Of a stretch of DNA of 64,000 bases, positions 8,954 through 18,044 are shown piece after piece. A model generated the notes under the pieces. That model was not told where the DNA came from. It searched no databases and saw nothing but the letters and a program-made list of their open reading frames with translations. Each line of letters opens with the position of its first letter. Positions within the stretch are counted from its first letter, which is position 1. A program made the position numbers and the translations under genes. The DNA is from Natrinema altunense (lineage in GTDB: Archaea; Halobacteriota; Halobacteria; Halobacteriales; Natrialbaceae), in contig NZ_JNCS01000005.1 in assembly GCF_000731985.1 (NCBI RefSeq), positions 113,778 to 177,777 of the forward strand. The letters run 5' to 3'.

Positions 8954-10402
8954 TCAGTGATCGGGGCCGTGGTCGTGCCCGCCACCCCGCGTGAACTGCC
9001 CCGAAAAGGCCCGCTGGACGACCTCCGAGAGCGCGGGGTGGATGTGGACCGATTCCCGGATGTCCCGAACCGTTCCGGAGCCGGCCGTCATCGCGACGAC
9101 GACCTCCTGGATCAGATCCGAAGCCTCGGGGCCGACGATGTGACAACCCAGAATCTCCCCCTCGAGGTCGATGATCGGCTTGACGAACCCCGACGCTTTC
9201 ATCGCCGACCCGCGGGCGGTCTCCTCGTAGCGGTAGGTGTGCGTGGCGTACTCCCGATCCGCCTCCCGAACTTCTTGTTCGGTCAGGCCGACGCCGGCGA
9301 CCTCCGGCGAGCCGAAGACGGCGAAGGGCATCGCCGAGTAGTCGACTGGCTCGAGGCCCTCGCCGAACAGGTTCCGCGTGACCGCCCGCGCCTCGTGGTT
9401 GGCGTTGTGTTTCAGCAGGTACTCGCCGACGATGTCGCCCAGCGCCCAGACGCCGTCGGCGGTCGCCCGCAGGTACTCGTCGGTCTCGACGAAGCCGGCC
9501 GCGTCGGTCTCGATGCCGGCGGCCTCGACGTTCAGCGTGTCGGTGTTGGGGACGCGGCCGGTCGCGACGAGCAGTTCGTCGCCGGTGACCGAGACCGTCT
9601 CGCCGGGACCGGCCGTCTCCGCGTCCGCGTCGCCGTCGGATTCCGAGAAGGGCCGAGCCTCGACGGTGATCGAGCCTCCGGACTCCACGACCGTGGTGGC
9701 CTCGTAGCCGGTGTAGACGTCGAAGCGGTCGGCGTAGCGCTCGGTAAATTCGGCGGCGACCTCCGCGTCGGCGTCGGGCAGCAGGTACGGCCGCCGGCCG
9801 ACGATCGAGACGTCGCTGCCGAAGGTGCCGAAGAACTGCGCCAATTCGGCCGCGATGTAGCCGCCGCCGACGATGACGAGGTGGTCCGGGGTCGACTCGA
9901 GTTGGAGCGCCTCGCGGCTGGTGAGGGAGTCGACGGCCTCGATGCCGTCGATCGGCGGGACCGCCGGGCGGGTCCCGGCCGCCACGAGGACGGTGTCGGC
10001 GGTGAGTCGTTCGCCGTCGTGGTCCCCGACGACGAGTTCGATCGTCCGCTCGTCGACGAACCGACCCTCCGCTTGGTAGAGATCGTGGCGGTCCGACGAG
10101 ACGAGGCCACGCTCGATCGAGTCGGAACTGCCGTGGACATCCGCGGTGACTTCCCGGACGATCTCGGCGAAGTCGACGTCCTCGACGGTCGCGTCGATGT
10201 GGAACGCGTCGGCCCGCTCGATCGTCTCCAGCACGTCGGCGTGATACAGCAACTGTTTCGAGGGGATACAGCCCCGATTCAGACAGGTCCCGCCGAGCCG
10301 CCCCTTCTCGACGATCGCGACCGACTGGCCCTGATTCGCCGCCGCGTTCGCCACGTCGAGCCCCGATCCGGAGCCGATGACGAGGAAGTCGTACTCCTCC
10401 AT
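8954..10402 (-). CDS. Dihydrolipoamide dehydrogenase / mercuric reductase-type flavoprotein disulfide reductase
   Basis: A class I pyridine nucleotide-disulfide oxidoreductase, 482 residues. The FAD-binding motif is FLVIGSGSGLDVAN (residues 6-19). The redox-active cysteines are C40 and C45 in GGTCLNRGCIPSK, the NAD(P)-binding motif is VIVGGGYIAAELAQFF, and the ATGRVPNTD and ALGDIVGEYLLKH blocks follow. The C-terminal HPALSEVVQ carries the catalytic His-Glu pair. The C-terminus ends in a His/Asp-rich tail (GGGHDHGPDH) that could bind metal. No 2-oxoacid dehydrogenase E1/E2 genes are adjacent, so it may serve other disulfides rather than a dehydrogenase complex. A mercuric-reductase-like role is possible, but the C-terminal vicinal Cys pair of MerA is absent. 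Confidence 0.93.
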   Translation of the reverse strand: MEEYDFLVIGSGSGLDVANAAANQGQSVAIVEKGRLGGTCLNRGCIPSKQLLYHADVLETIERADAFHIDATVEDVDFAEIVREVTADVHGSSDSIERGLVSSDRHDLYQAEGRFVDERTIELVVGDHDGERLTADTVLVAAGTRPAVPPIDGIEAVDSLTSREALQLESTPDHLVIVGGGYIAAELAQFFGTFGSDVSIVGRRPYLLPDADAEVAAEFTERYADRFDVYTGYEATTVVESGGSITVEARPFSESDGDADAETAGPGETVSVTGDELLVATGRVPNTDTLNVEAAGIETDAAGFVETDEYLRATADGVWALGDIVGEYLLKHNANHEARAVTRNLFGEGLEPVDYSAMPFAVFGSPEVAGVGLTEQEVREADREYATHTYRYEETARGSAMKASGFVKPIIDLEGEILGCHIVGPEASDLIQEVVVAMTAGSGTVRDIRESVHIHPALSEVVQRAFSGQFTRGGGHDHGPDH

Positions 10403-10509
10403 GGGCGGAGGACGGCCGCCAACGCAATGAATATCGGGCTGCGTTTCCGCGGGACCAGGTCGGAATCCGCTCGAGAGGTATTCGAAAACTACCGGGTGCC
10501 GACCCCGTG

Positions 10510-11514
10510 CTACCCCTCGACCGGCGGCCACTCCCACGCGTCCGCCTCGACCACGCCGAGGAGCCGCCGTCGCCGCTCGGTCTGGTCGGCCAGCGCCTCG
10601 GCGAAGGCCTCGTCGGAGACGGTCGGGATATCGGCCTCCCGCAGGCGCTCGAGGTCCGGGGCTCGCGGAACCGACGGTGCAGGATCGATGAACGAGTCGT
10701 CCAGCGTCTCGAGGTAGCTCTGTGCGCTCGAGCGACCGTTCTCGACGATCGCGGGGTCGAGCCCGTCCCCCTCGGGCATCGCATACCGGGACAGCATGAG
10801 CGTCTCGTCGAGGATCGGAACGGCGACGGCCGAGGCCCGCTCGGCCTGCTCGCTGTGGTAGTAGTGCAGGATCGGGTAGGACTTGTGCTGCTCGGCGAGG
10901 GAACTCAGATCCGCCGCGAGCGATTCGACGGTCAGCTCGAGCCCGCGGAAATCCTCGCCGTTCCAGCCGGTTCGGAGGACTGCCTCGCTGCGGTTGCCCA
11001 GCCCCGTGACGGTGCTGGCGAAGGAGCGTTTGTCGGCGACGGCACCGAGGACGGTCAGCACGTAGGAGACGCCGAGCGTGACGAAGGCCATACCGGTGGC
11101 CGTCGTGAACGCGCTGGCGACCTCCCAGACGTTGCCGCCGTAAACGGGCGTGTAGTCGCCGTTCCCGTCCGTGAACATCGTGTAGGCGACGTAGTAGAAC
11201 CGCCCCCACCAGTCGGCGGGGCCGCCGGTCCGGCTGTTGACGACGGCGAGGGGCTCGCTCGCGAAGATGATCGTCCAGCCGATCCAGATGAGACCGATCC
11301 ACGTCGCGAGCGTGAATATCAGAATGAGGGGGCCGGCGAGGCTGAGCGCCCGGTTGCGGTCCCCCGTCGCGGCGCGGAGCCCCTTCCAGATCCCGGTCGT
11401 AAGCCGGCCCGAGACGGGCCCGGAGCCGCCGTCGACCCACAGCGTCGTCCAGACGATGTCGACGATTCCAGTGACGAGGACGACGATCCCGACGGCGAGA
11501 TAGACCGGGTTCAT
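10510..11514 (-). CDS. Two-pore-type ion channel family protein with unusual filter
   Basis: A 334-residue membrane protein with an N-terminal helix (about 5-27), a second helix (about 58-85) and a pore-loop helix followed by a filter-like T115-D-G-N-G-D120, then another long helix (about 128-155). This is the layout of the Ion_trans_2 potassium-channel family, but the filter reads T-D-G-N-G-D instead of T-V-G-Y-G-D. The roughly 180-residue soluble C-terminus is mostly helical and acidic and shows no RCK/TrkA nucleotide-binding motif. The start overlaps the end of the upstream SGNH-type gene by 4 nt (ATGA), so the two are translationally coupled. Ion selectivity cannot be asserted. Confidence 0.8.
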   Translation of the reverse strand: MNPVYLAVGIVVLVTGIVDIVWTTLWVDGGSGPVSGRLTTGIWKGLRAATGDRNRALSLAGPLILIFTLATWIGLIWIGWTIIFASEPLAVVNSRTGGPADWWGRFYYVAYTMFTDGNGDYTPVYGGNVWEVASAFTTATGMAFVTLGVSYVLTVLGAVADKRSFASTVTGLGNRSEAVLRTGWNGEDFRGLELTVESLAADLSSLAEQHKSYPILHYYHSEQAERASAVAVPILDETLMLSRYAMPEGDGLDPAIVENGRSSAQSYLETLDDSFIDPAPSVPRAPDLERLREADIPTVSDEAFAEALADQTERRRRLLGVVEADAWEWPPVEG

Positions 11515-12770
11515 TCGGCGACCGCCCGTTCCTCGACGACCGCGGCCAGCACCTGCGCGATCTCGGCGTTGGTTTCGGGGCTGTAGTGGCCGCCCTCACC
11601 GCGTTCGACGTACAGCGACTCGACGTCACCGTCGTCGGGGACGAGATGCGTGGCCATATCGATCGTGGTCAACGCGTCGTATCGATCCGCGAGTCGCTCG
11701 AGCAAGTCGCCGTAGATGGGGCCGTGTTCCGACTCGTAGGTCGCGTACCGGAGCTGCTGGACCATCACGAACGTCGGTTCGAACTCCCGTTCGGCCGCGT
11801 AGTCGACGAACTCCTCGACGAGCGCGTCGAAGAGGAACTCGTGGGTCTCGAACAGCCGCTCGTGATACCGGACGCGGGGCCGTTCGAGCCGCAGCGCCGA
11901 CTGCGTCTGGGCCAGGTCGAAGTCGATCCCCGGCAGCGACCGGCCGAACCGGCGCTCGAGTTCTTTCCCCGCGGTGTAAGCCGCATAGCGGACGTGTTCG
12001 TTTTTCTCGAGGAAGGCAGCGGTGTAGGGCCGCGTCGCGAAGTGCGGTTCGAACCAGTGGTCGTAATGGAAGTCGTACTCCCGGAGGACGTCGGCTTTCG
12101 ACTCGAGGTCGAGCAGGTCCACCTTCTCGTCGACGGGGCTGTCGATCCGTTCCAACTCGCCGTCCTCGAGGACGTACCGTGGCTTGACCGCGAGGACGTT
12201 CCCGAACTCCTGATAGTGTTTCCAAACGGAGAGGATGCGCGCGATCGAGGAGGCGGTGACGACCATGAAAACGTGGTCGGTCGGATCATCCGGATACTGG
12301 CGTTTGAGCCGCATGAGCGCCTGGTCGAGGCCGTAGTTCCCGCCGCCGTAGTTGGCGACGTGGGTGTCGAGTTCCTGCGCGAGGTAGTGTTGGAACGTCT
12401 CGTCGTTGTCGACCTCCCGGCAGAAGCAGTAGGAGTCGCCGTAGGTCGAGACGGTGAGTTCGGCGTCGGGGTCGCGCTCTGCCGCCGGACAGACCCGGCT
12501 CGCGTACTCGTCGGTCGAGTAGGTGACGACGCTCCGGACCTCCTCGCCGGGGAGGTGGTCGCCGGTGTCCTTCTGTTTTTCCCGGTTCGGCTGGGGACAC
12601 CAGCCAAGTTCGGGGTCGAAACTGCTGAACTTCCCCAGTAATTCCCGGTCGATCTCGGGGAACTCCTCGGTGGCGACCGAGGGGATCAGTTCGAGCGCCC
12701 GATACGACACGAGTTCGAAAACCACCGCACAACCGACGAGAACGAGCACGCCGGCGACGAGCGGAAGCAT
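11511..12770 (-). CDS. Membrane-anchored SGNH/GDSL-type hydrolase-like protein
   Basis: This 419-residue protein begins with a signal-anchor helix (LPLVAGVLVLVGCAVVFELV) and otherwise appears extracytoplasmic. Residues 108-115 (STYGDSYCF) match block I of the SGNH/GDSL family, with S113 as candidate nucleophile. NYGGGNYGLDQ resembles the glycine block, and GEGGHYSPETN (H395) resembles the last block with the catalytic His, although Glu-Gly-Gly precedes it rather than the usual Asp-x-x. It may be an esterase or O-acetyltransferase acting on surface glycans, or an inactive relative. It overlaps the channel gene downstream by 4 nt. The stretch from 12771 to 12959 upstream holds no gene. Confidence 0.65.
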   Translation of the reverse strand: MLPLVAGVLVLVGCAVVFELVSYRALELIPSVATEEFPEIDRELLGKFSSFDPELGWCPQPNREKQKDTGDHLPGEEVRSVVTYSTDEYASRVCPAAERDPDAELTVSTYGDSYCFCREVDNDETFQHYLAQELDTHVANYGGGNYGLDQALMRLKRQYPDDPTDHVFMVVTASSIARILSVWKHYQEFGNVLAVKPRYVLEDGELERIDSPVDEKVDLLDLESKADVLREYDFHYDHWFEPHFATRPYTAAFLEKNEHVRYAAYTAGKELERRFGRSLPGIDFDLAQTQSALRLERPRVRYHERLFETHEFLFDALVEEFVDYAAEREFEPTFVMVQQLRYATYESEHGPIYGDLLERLADRYDALTTIDMATHLVPDDGDVESLYVERGEGGHYSPETNAEIAQVLAAVVEERAVAE

Positions 12771-12959
12771 CGGCCCACCCTACCAGAACGGGGGATAAGT
12801 GGATTGTGCCGGAGCATGCCACATTCGGAGCGACGGCGACGGTCGAGACGCACGAACGGTCCGGCGAGCGGCCGAAAAGCAGGTCGAACGGCGGTGAGAC
12901 GGTCCGTTCCCGACGTATCCACACCGGGACCGCTGACCCCGTCGCTCGCGAACGGCTAC

Positions 12960-14198
12960 TCACAGGAGTTCGACGATCGAGCGAGTCAGCGATTCGGCCG
13001 TCACGAGCGAGATCAGAAACATCAGCACCACGGCGGCGATGAAGACCGCTTGCTCGAGTCGACTCGGGTCGGCGTACCGTTTGATCGCCGCAAACAGCGC
13101 CAGGGCCGTGATCGGCAGGCCGACGACGCCGTTGACCGCGGGCATCAGAAGCGCCAGCCTGACCGGTGTAAACTCGGTAAACGCCAGGATCGGGATCGCG
13201 AGGGCGACGGAGAGCCCGATCAGGAAGTGAACGGTCCGACGGAAGTGCATGTCGCCGAACTGCGTGTGCAGCGCGTAGGATTGAGGCACCATGAACCCGG
13301 CGGCGAACAGCGTGCCGGTCGCGCTCGTAAAGGATGCAGCGCCGACGGCGAGGACGAACACGCCGAGGACCCACGGCCCGACCATGTCGATGAGCGGCCG
13401 TGCGGGTGCGGTCAGCGTGAGCGTCCCGTCGGGAACGGCCATCGCCGCCGCGATGATCACCGTCGCGCTGAGGGCGACGACGGCGGCCAGTCCGAACGTG
13501 TGGTCTTTCCGGTACCGGGAGACGGCCTCCCAGTCCTTCTCGTGTTGCATGCTCGTCTGAATGAAGAAGTTCGGATAGTAGACCGTCGTCCCCATCAGCG
13601 CGATGATCATCGTCAGGTAGTCGAGGTCGGCGGCGATCGTCGGGACGAAACCGAGGGCGACCCCCCCGAGCGACGGCTGGAGGTTCGCGACGATAACGAG
13701 ATACGAGGCGAAGATCCCGAGCACGAGCGTGGCGATGACGCCCTCGATACGGCTGTAGACACGGAGCTCGACCAGCGAGATACCGAGCGCAGCCATGAGG
13801 ATAATTCCCACGCACAAACTCGAGAGCGGGGTGAGAAAGACCAGTGCGGCCCCGGCGAGTGCGTAGTTTGCGACGCTCCAGAACTGCATGATGAATGCGA
13901 TGCCGATGGCGAACGGTTTCGCCGCCGTCGGTCCGATCACGCTCCTGATGTACTCCATGAGTGGTTCGTTTCTCGCCGCCAGCCGGGCCGACATCTCGTG
14001 CATCGTTAGCCCGACGCCGAGCGCCAGCGGCAGGACCCACAACAGGCCGAACCCGAAGCTGACGCCCGCCTGCGTCAGAATGTACACGGACCCGGCTCCG
14101 AAAATATTCGCCGCAAAGAGGAGCCCGAGCCCGTATTGATGAATTGTTTCTTTGGCCTTTTCGACGGAAACGTCCACCGCGGTACTGTGTTCTTCCAT
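12960..14198 (-). CDS. Second Nramp-family-like transporter, non-canonical
   Basis: This 412-residue polytopic membrane protein has about 11 helices and an Nramp-like pattern. Helix 1 (LLFAANIFGAGSVYILTQAG) has G34-A-G-S37 in place of D-P-G-N. Helix 6 (TTVYYPNFFIQTSMQ) keeps P-N (residues 209-210) of the M-P-H-N motif but replaces Met with Tyr. It is clearly diverged from the transporter at 2.2-3.6 kb and is not a recent duplicate. The usual Mn2+/Fe2+ ligands are incomplete, so the substrate is uncertain. I start at the ATG at 14198; an in-frame ATG at 14210 adds only MPRL. A TATA-like CTTTTCGG (minus strand, about 14214-14221) lies just upstream. It is divergent from psmA. Confidence 0.8.
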   Translation of the reverse strand: MEEHSTAVDVSVEKAKETIHQYGLGLLFAANIFGAGSVYILTQAGVSFGFGLLWVLPLALGVGLTMHEMSARLAARNEPLMEYIRSVIGPTAAKPFAIGIAFIMQFWSVANYALAGAALVFLTPLSSLCVGIILMAALGISLVELRVYSRIEGVIATLVLGIFASYLVIVANLQPSLGGVALGFVPTIAADLDYLTMIIALMGTTVYYPNFFIQTSMQHEKDWEAVSRYRKDHTFGLAAVVALSATVIIAAAMAVPDGTLTLTAPARPLIDMVGPWVLGVFVLAVGAASFTSATGTLFAAGFMVPQSYALHTQFGDMHFRRTVHFLIGLSVALAIPILAFTEFTPVRLALLMPAVNGVVGLPITALALFAAIKRYADPSRLEQAVFIAAVVLMFLISLVTAESLTRSIVELL

Positions 14199-14210
14199 AA
14201 GTCGTGGCAT

Positions 14211-14500
14211 CCCGAAAAGCGGCAGGTGTCTCGGCCCCCTCGAGCCACCCGACGGCTGCGCGGTTCTCGAGGCGGTTCGGACGGAACCCACGCACCTGTG
14301 TACACCTGTTCGGAATGCTGTACCAGAGTGACGGCTGGGAGTCGGTTGAGGGGAACGCTTGAGATAGCAGACGGCTCTTTCGTTCGCTGGCTCCGAACGA
14401 ATCGCCGCATTCCCGCGAGCGCGGCGTGTGCTGGCAGTACGTTCTTGTGTGTCCGGGACGGACGGACCGCCGTAGGCCAGGTTGCCTTCAGAAGAAGGCC
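14211..14500. other. Intergenic divergent promoter region, no gene seen
   Basis: This stretch of about 300 bp separates the minus-strand Nramp-like gene from psmA. I find no convincing coding frame or RNA gene in it. It must hold the divergent promoters: a TATA-like box near 14214-14221 for the transporter and the strong TATA box at 14501-14509 for psmA. Confidence 0.5.
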
Positions 14501-14509
14501 TATATATTT
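14501..14509 (+). promoter_or_regulatory. psmA TATA box
   Basis: TATATATTT is preceded by GAAGAAGGCC, a purine-rich BRE-like element. The ATG is at 14542, so a short leader of roughly 8-12 nt is expected, containing AGAGGTGAA (14522-14530) as a Shine-Dalgarno-like sequence. It is among the best TATA boxes in the window, consistent with a strongly expressed proteasome operon. Confidence 0.75.
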
Positions 14510-14541
14510 CTATCCCTTACCAGAGGTGAAGACTGAAATCT

Positions 14542-15285
14542 ATGCAAGGACAATCCAATCAGCAGGCGTACGATCGGGGAATTACCATCTTCTCCCCGGA
14601 CGGACGCCTCTACCAGGTCGAGTACGCCCGCGAGGCCGTCAAGCGCGGCACCGCGAGCGTCGGTCTTCGAACGTCCGACGGCGTCGTTCTCGCCGCCAAC
14701 CGGCAGGTCAGTTCGCCGCTCATGGAACGCGAGAGCGTCGAGAAGATCCACAAGGCCGACGACCACGTCGGCGTCGCGAGCGCCGGCCACGTCGCCGACG
14801 CCCGCCAACTCGTCGATCTCGCTCGCCGCCGCGCACAGGGAGAACAGCTCCGCTACGGCCAGCGAATCGGCGTCGAAACGCTGACCCGCGCGGTCACCGA
14901 CCACATTCAGGAGTACACCCAGACCGGCGGTGCCCGGCCGTTCGGCGTCGCCCTCCTCGTCGGCGGCATCGACGACGGCGAGCCGAAACTGTTCGAGACC
15001 GACCCTTCGGGGACGGACTACGAGTGGAAGGCGGCCGCTATCGGCGGCGACCGCGACACCATCCAGGGCTACCTCGAGGAGCACTACCGTGAGGACCTCG
15101 ACGTCGACGGCGGCATCGAACTCGCCTTGAGCGCGCTCAGCGCCGCCGAGGACGACCTCGTCGATGCCGTCGACGTCGACGTCGCGACGGTCACGACCGA
15201 CGACGAATCGTTCCGATCGGTCGAAACCGACCGCCTCGAGTCGATCCTCGCGGAGGTCGACACGCCGGAGGAGACCGATGAATAA
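14542..15285 (+). CDS. psmA: 20S proteasome subunit alpha
   Basis: This 247-residue alpha subunit forms the outer heptameric rings that gate substrate entry to the 20S core. The N-terminal gating region is followed by AYDRGITIFSPDGRLYQVEY, the alpha-type signature helix H0 absent from beta subunits. The body keeps the proteasome fold (EYTQTGGARPFGVALLVGG). The C-terminus is long and acidic (ESILAEVDTPEETDE), as in other haloarchaea. It overlaps psmB by 8 nt (psmB ATG at 15278; psmA stop at 15283-15285), so translation is coupled and stoichiometry probably balanced. It has its own strong TATA box. The proteasome-activating ATPase is not in the window. Confidence 0.98.
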   Translation: MQGQSNQQAYDRGITIFSPDGRLYQVEYAREAVKRGTASVGLRTSDGVVLAANRQVSSPLMERESVEKIHKADDHVGVASAGHVADARQLVDLARRRAQGEQLRYGQRIGVETLTRAVTDHIQEYTQTGGARPFGVALLVGGIDDGEPKLFETDPSGTDYEWKAAAIGGDRDTIQGYLEEHYREDLDVDGGIELALSALSAAEDDLVDAVDVDVATVTTDDESFRSVETDRLESILAEVDTPEETDE

Positions 15286-15997
15286 CTGGACTCAGCCGTC
15301 GACACCCCAGGGGAACGGCGACCCGTCGCCGTACGAGCCCGAACTGGGATCGCTTCCCGACGGCAGCCAGGCCAGCGACGACTACGGCGAGAACGTCAAC
15401 TCCACGGGGACGACGACCATCGGTATCACGACCGACGAGGGCGTCGTCATCGCGACGGACATGCGTGCCAGTCTGGGCGGGCGGTTCGTCTCGAACAAGG
15501 ACGTCCAGAAGGTCGAGCAGATCCACCCCACGGGCGCGCTGACGCTCGTCGGCTCGGTCGGCGGCGCACAGTCGTTCATCCGAACGCTGCGGGCCGAGGT
15601 CAACCTCTACGAGTCGCGTCGCGATGAGCCGATGCCCATCGAGGCGCTGGCAACGCTTGCGGGGAACTTCGCCCGCGGCGGCCCGTTCCGAGCGATCAAC
15701 CCCATCCTCGGCGGCGTCGACGCCGAGGGGAGCCACGTCTACAGCATCGATCCCGCCGGCGGCGTGATGGCCGACGACTACACCGTCACCGGCAGCGGGA
15801 TGCAACTCGCCTACGGCCTCCTCGAGCAGGAGTACGAGGACGACCTCTCGCTCGAGGCCGCCCAGTCAGTGGCGGCTCGTGCGATCGAAAGCGCCGTCGA
15901 GCGCGATACCGGCTCCGGCAACGGCGTCTTCCTCGCGGCGATCACCGACGAGGGCGTCGACATTCGGGGTCACGACGACTTCGACGCGGTTATCTAG
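15278..15997 (+). CDS. psmB: 20S proteasome subunit beta (Thr protease)
   Basis: The catalytic inner-ring subunit, 239 residues. A propeptide of 44 residues ends at N-S-T-G and autocatalytic cleavage would expose T45 (T-T-T-I-G-I), the N-terminal Thr nucleophile. The supporting D/K residues lie in the DMRASLGG and VQKVEQIH blocks. The sequence FVSNKDVQKVEQIHPTG is typical of the family. The start at 15278 lies within psmA, whose stop is 8 nt downstream. About 100 bp separate it from gyrB, which has its own TATA-like element, so the proteasome operon probably ends here. Confidence 0.98.
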   Translation: MNNWTQPSTPQGNGDPSPYEPELGSLPDGSQASDDYGENVNSTGTTTIGITTDEGVVIATDMRASLGGRFVSNKDVQKVEQIHPTGALTLVGSVGGAQSFIRTLRAEVNLYESRRDEPMPIEALATLAGNFARGGPFRAINPILGGVDAEGSHVYSIDPAGGVMADDYTVTGSGMQLAYGLLEQEYEDDLSLEAAQSVAARAIESAVERDTGSGNGVFLAAITDEGVDIRGHDDFDAVI

Positions 15998-16056
15998 GCC
16001 ACAGCGGGGCCGTTCGCTCGGCGCTGTCCTGCTCGCGCTCGCGCGCGTACACGTGA

Positions 16057-16065
16057 CTTTTATTA
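16057..16065 (+). promoter_or_regulatory. TATA-like box for gyrB-gyrA
   Basis: CTTTTATTA lies 33-41 nt before the gyrB ATG at 16098, giving a short leader of a few nucleotides. It supports independent transcription of gyrBA from psmAB. Confidence 0.6.
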
Positions 16066-16097
16066 GGGCCGGACTGCTATCCGAAAGCAGGTTTTAC

Positions 16098-18026
16098 ATG
16101 TCCCAGGAAAGCGAGTACGGAGCCGGGCAGATTCAGGTCTTGGAAGGCCTGGAGGCTGTACGAAAGCGACCGGCGATGTACATCGGCTCTACCGATTCTC
16201 GAGGACTCCACCATCTGGTCTACGAAGTGGTGGACAACTCGATCGACGAGGCACTGGCCGGCCACTGCGACGACATCACCGTCTCGATCCACGAGGACGG
16301 ATCGGTGAGCGTCGCGGACGACGGCCGTGGTATCCCCGTCGATACACACGAGGAGTACGACCGCCCTGCGCTCGAGGTCATTCTGACCGTCCTCCACGCC
16401 GGCGGCAAGTTCGACAACAAGTCCTATCAGGTCTCCGGCGGCCTTCACGGCGTCGGCGTCTCGGTCGTCAACGCCCTCTCCGAACGCCTCGAGGCCGAGG
16501 TCAAACGCGACGGCGTCTTCCGTCACGCGTTCGAGGCCGGGGAACCCGTCGGCGACATGGAGCGCGTTCGCGACATGGAACCCGACGAGGAAACGGGCAC
16601 GGAGATCCGGTTCTGGCCGGATACCGACATCTTCGAGACCGGCGAGATTTCGTTTTCGACGCTGTCGAACCGGCTTCGAGAACTGGCCTTCCTCAACTCG
16701 GGGGTTCGCATCACGCTCCGGGACGAGCGCGAGGAGACCGACGAGGGCGAGACGGTCGCCGAGACCTACGAGTACGACGGCGGCATCCGCGAGTTCGTCG
16801 ACTATCTGAACGAGACGCGCTCGGCGATGCACGACGACGTCATCTACTTCGAGGACGAGGCACAGAACATCCAGGTCGAAGTCGCGATGCAAGCCACCGA
16901 GGAGTTGCAGGGTTCGATCCACGCCTTCGCGAACAACATCAACACCCGCGAGGGCGGGACCCACCTCACCGGCTTCAAGACCGCGCTGACGCGGTGTGTC
17001 AACGACTACGCCAACGAGAACGACCTCCTCTCGGACCTCGATAACAACCTCAAGGGCGAGGACATCCGCGAGGGGCTGACGGCGGTCATCTCGATCAAGC
17101 ACCCTGATCCCCAGTTCGAGGGGCAGACCAAAACGAAACTCGGTAACTCGGAAGTTCGTGGCATCGTCGAGAGCGCCATGCACGAGGGGCTGGGTACCTA
17201 CTTCGAGGAGCACCCCGACACCGCCGAGGCGATCGTCGCCAAGGCCGTCGAGGCCGCGAAGGCCCGGATGGCTGCCCAGAAGGCCGAGGAACTCACCCGC
17301 CGGAAGTCCGCTCTGGAGTCCACCTCGCTGCCCGGTAAACTGGCCGACTGCCAGACCAAAGACCCCGACGAGGCCGAACTGTTCATCGCGGAGGGCGACT
17401 CCGCGGGCGGCAGCGCGAAACAGGCCCGCAACCCCGATTTCCAGGCTATCCTGCCCATCAAAGGGAAGATCCTGAACGTCGAGAAACACCGCCTCGACCG
17501 CATCCTCGAGAACGACGAGATCCGGAACATGATCACCGCCATCGGGGCAGGGATCGGCGACGAGTTCGACATCGAAGACGTCCGCTACAAGAAGATCATC
17601 ATGGCGACCGACGCCGACGTCGACGGGGCACACATCCGGACACTCCTGTTGACGTTCTTCTACCGACACATGCGGCCGCTGCTCGAGGGCGGCTACGTCT
17701 ACGCCACCCAGCCGCCGCTGTACCGCATCCGGTATCGCGGCGAGACCTACGACGCGATGACGGAGGCCGAACGCGACGCGATCGTCGCGGAGAAGTGCGA
17801 CGGTACCCCCTCGCAGGTCCAACGGTTCAAGGGGCTCGGCGAGATGAACCCCGAACAGCTCTGGGAGACGACGATGAACCCCGACAACCGCATCTTAAAA
17901 CAGATCACCATCGAGGACGCGGCCGCGGCGGACAAGATGTTCTCCGTCCTGATGGGCGACGCCGTCGAACCCCGCAAGCAGTTCATCAAGGACCACGCCC
18001 CCGAAGCCGAGTGGATCGACATATAG
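16098..18026 (+). CDS. gyrB: DNA gyrase subunit B
   Basis: The ATPase subunit of type IIA topoisomerase, 642 residues, the normal length without the insertion seen in enterobacteria. The ATPase domain has EVVDNSIDEALAGHCD, DDGRGIPVD and GGLHGVGVSVVNALS. The TOPRIM domain starts near E433 (EGDSAGGSAKQAR), with the second acidic cluster in ATDADVDGAHIRTL. The C-terminal tail has QVQRFKGLGEMNPEQLWETT. ATP hydrolysis drives negative supercoiling with GyrA. The gene is followed after 18 bp by gyrA. The open frame extends upstream to 15879, but the ATG at 16098, close behind the TATA-like box, is the obvious start. Confidence 0.99.
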   Translation: MSQESEYGAGQIQVLEGLEAVRKRPAMYIGSTDSRGLHHLVYEVVDNSIDEALAGHCDDITVSIHEDGSVSVADDGRGIPVDTHEEYDRPALEVILTVLHAGGKFDNKSYQVSGGLHGVGVSVVNALSERLEAEVKRDGVFRHAFEAGEPVGDMERVRDMEPDEETGTEIRFWPDTDIFETGEISFSTLSNRLRELAFLNSGVRITLRDEREETDEGETVAETYEYDGGIREFVDYLNETRSAMHDDVIYFEDEAQNIQVEVAMQATEELQGSIHAFANNINTREGGTHLTGFKTALTRCVNDYANENDLLSDLDNNLKGEDIREGLTAVISIKHPDPQFEGQTKTKLGNSEVRGIVESAMHEGLGTYFEEHPDTAEAIVAKAVEAAKARMAAQKAEELTRRKSALESTSLPGKLADCQTKDPDEAELFIAEGDSAGGSAKQARNPDFQAILPIKGKILNVEKHRLDRILENDEIRNMITAIGAGIGDEFDIEDVRYKKIIMATDADVDGAHIRTLLLTFFYRHMRPLLEGGYVYATQPPLYRIRYRGETYDAMTEAERDAIVAEKCDGTPSQVQRFKGLGEMNPEQLWETTMNPDNRILKQITIEDAAAADKMFSVLMGDAVEPRKQFIKDHAPEAEWIDI

Positions 18027-18044
18027 ACGACGTGACGTAACCAT

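Noticed and set aside
8372..10717. Very long plus-strand open frame (about 780 codons) opposite the flavoenzyme gene
   Set aside because: It is the complement of a well-supported gene. High GC removes stops from the antisense frame; the translation has no domains and is Arg/Asp/Val-biased.
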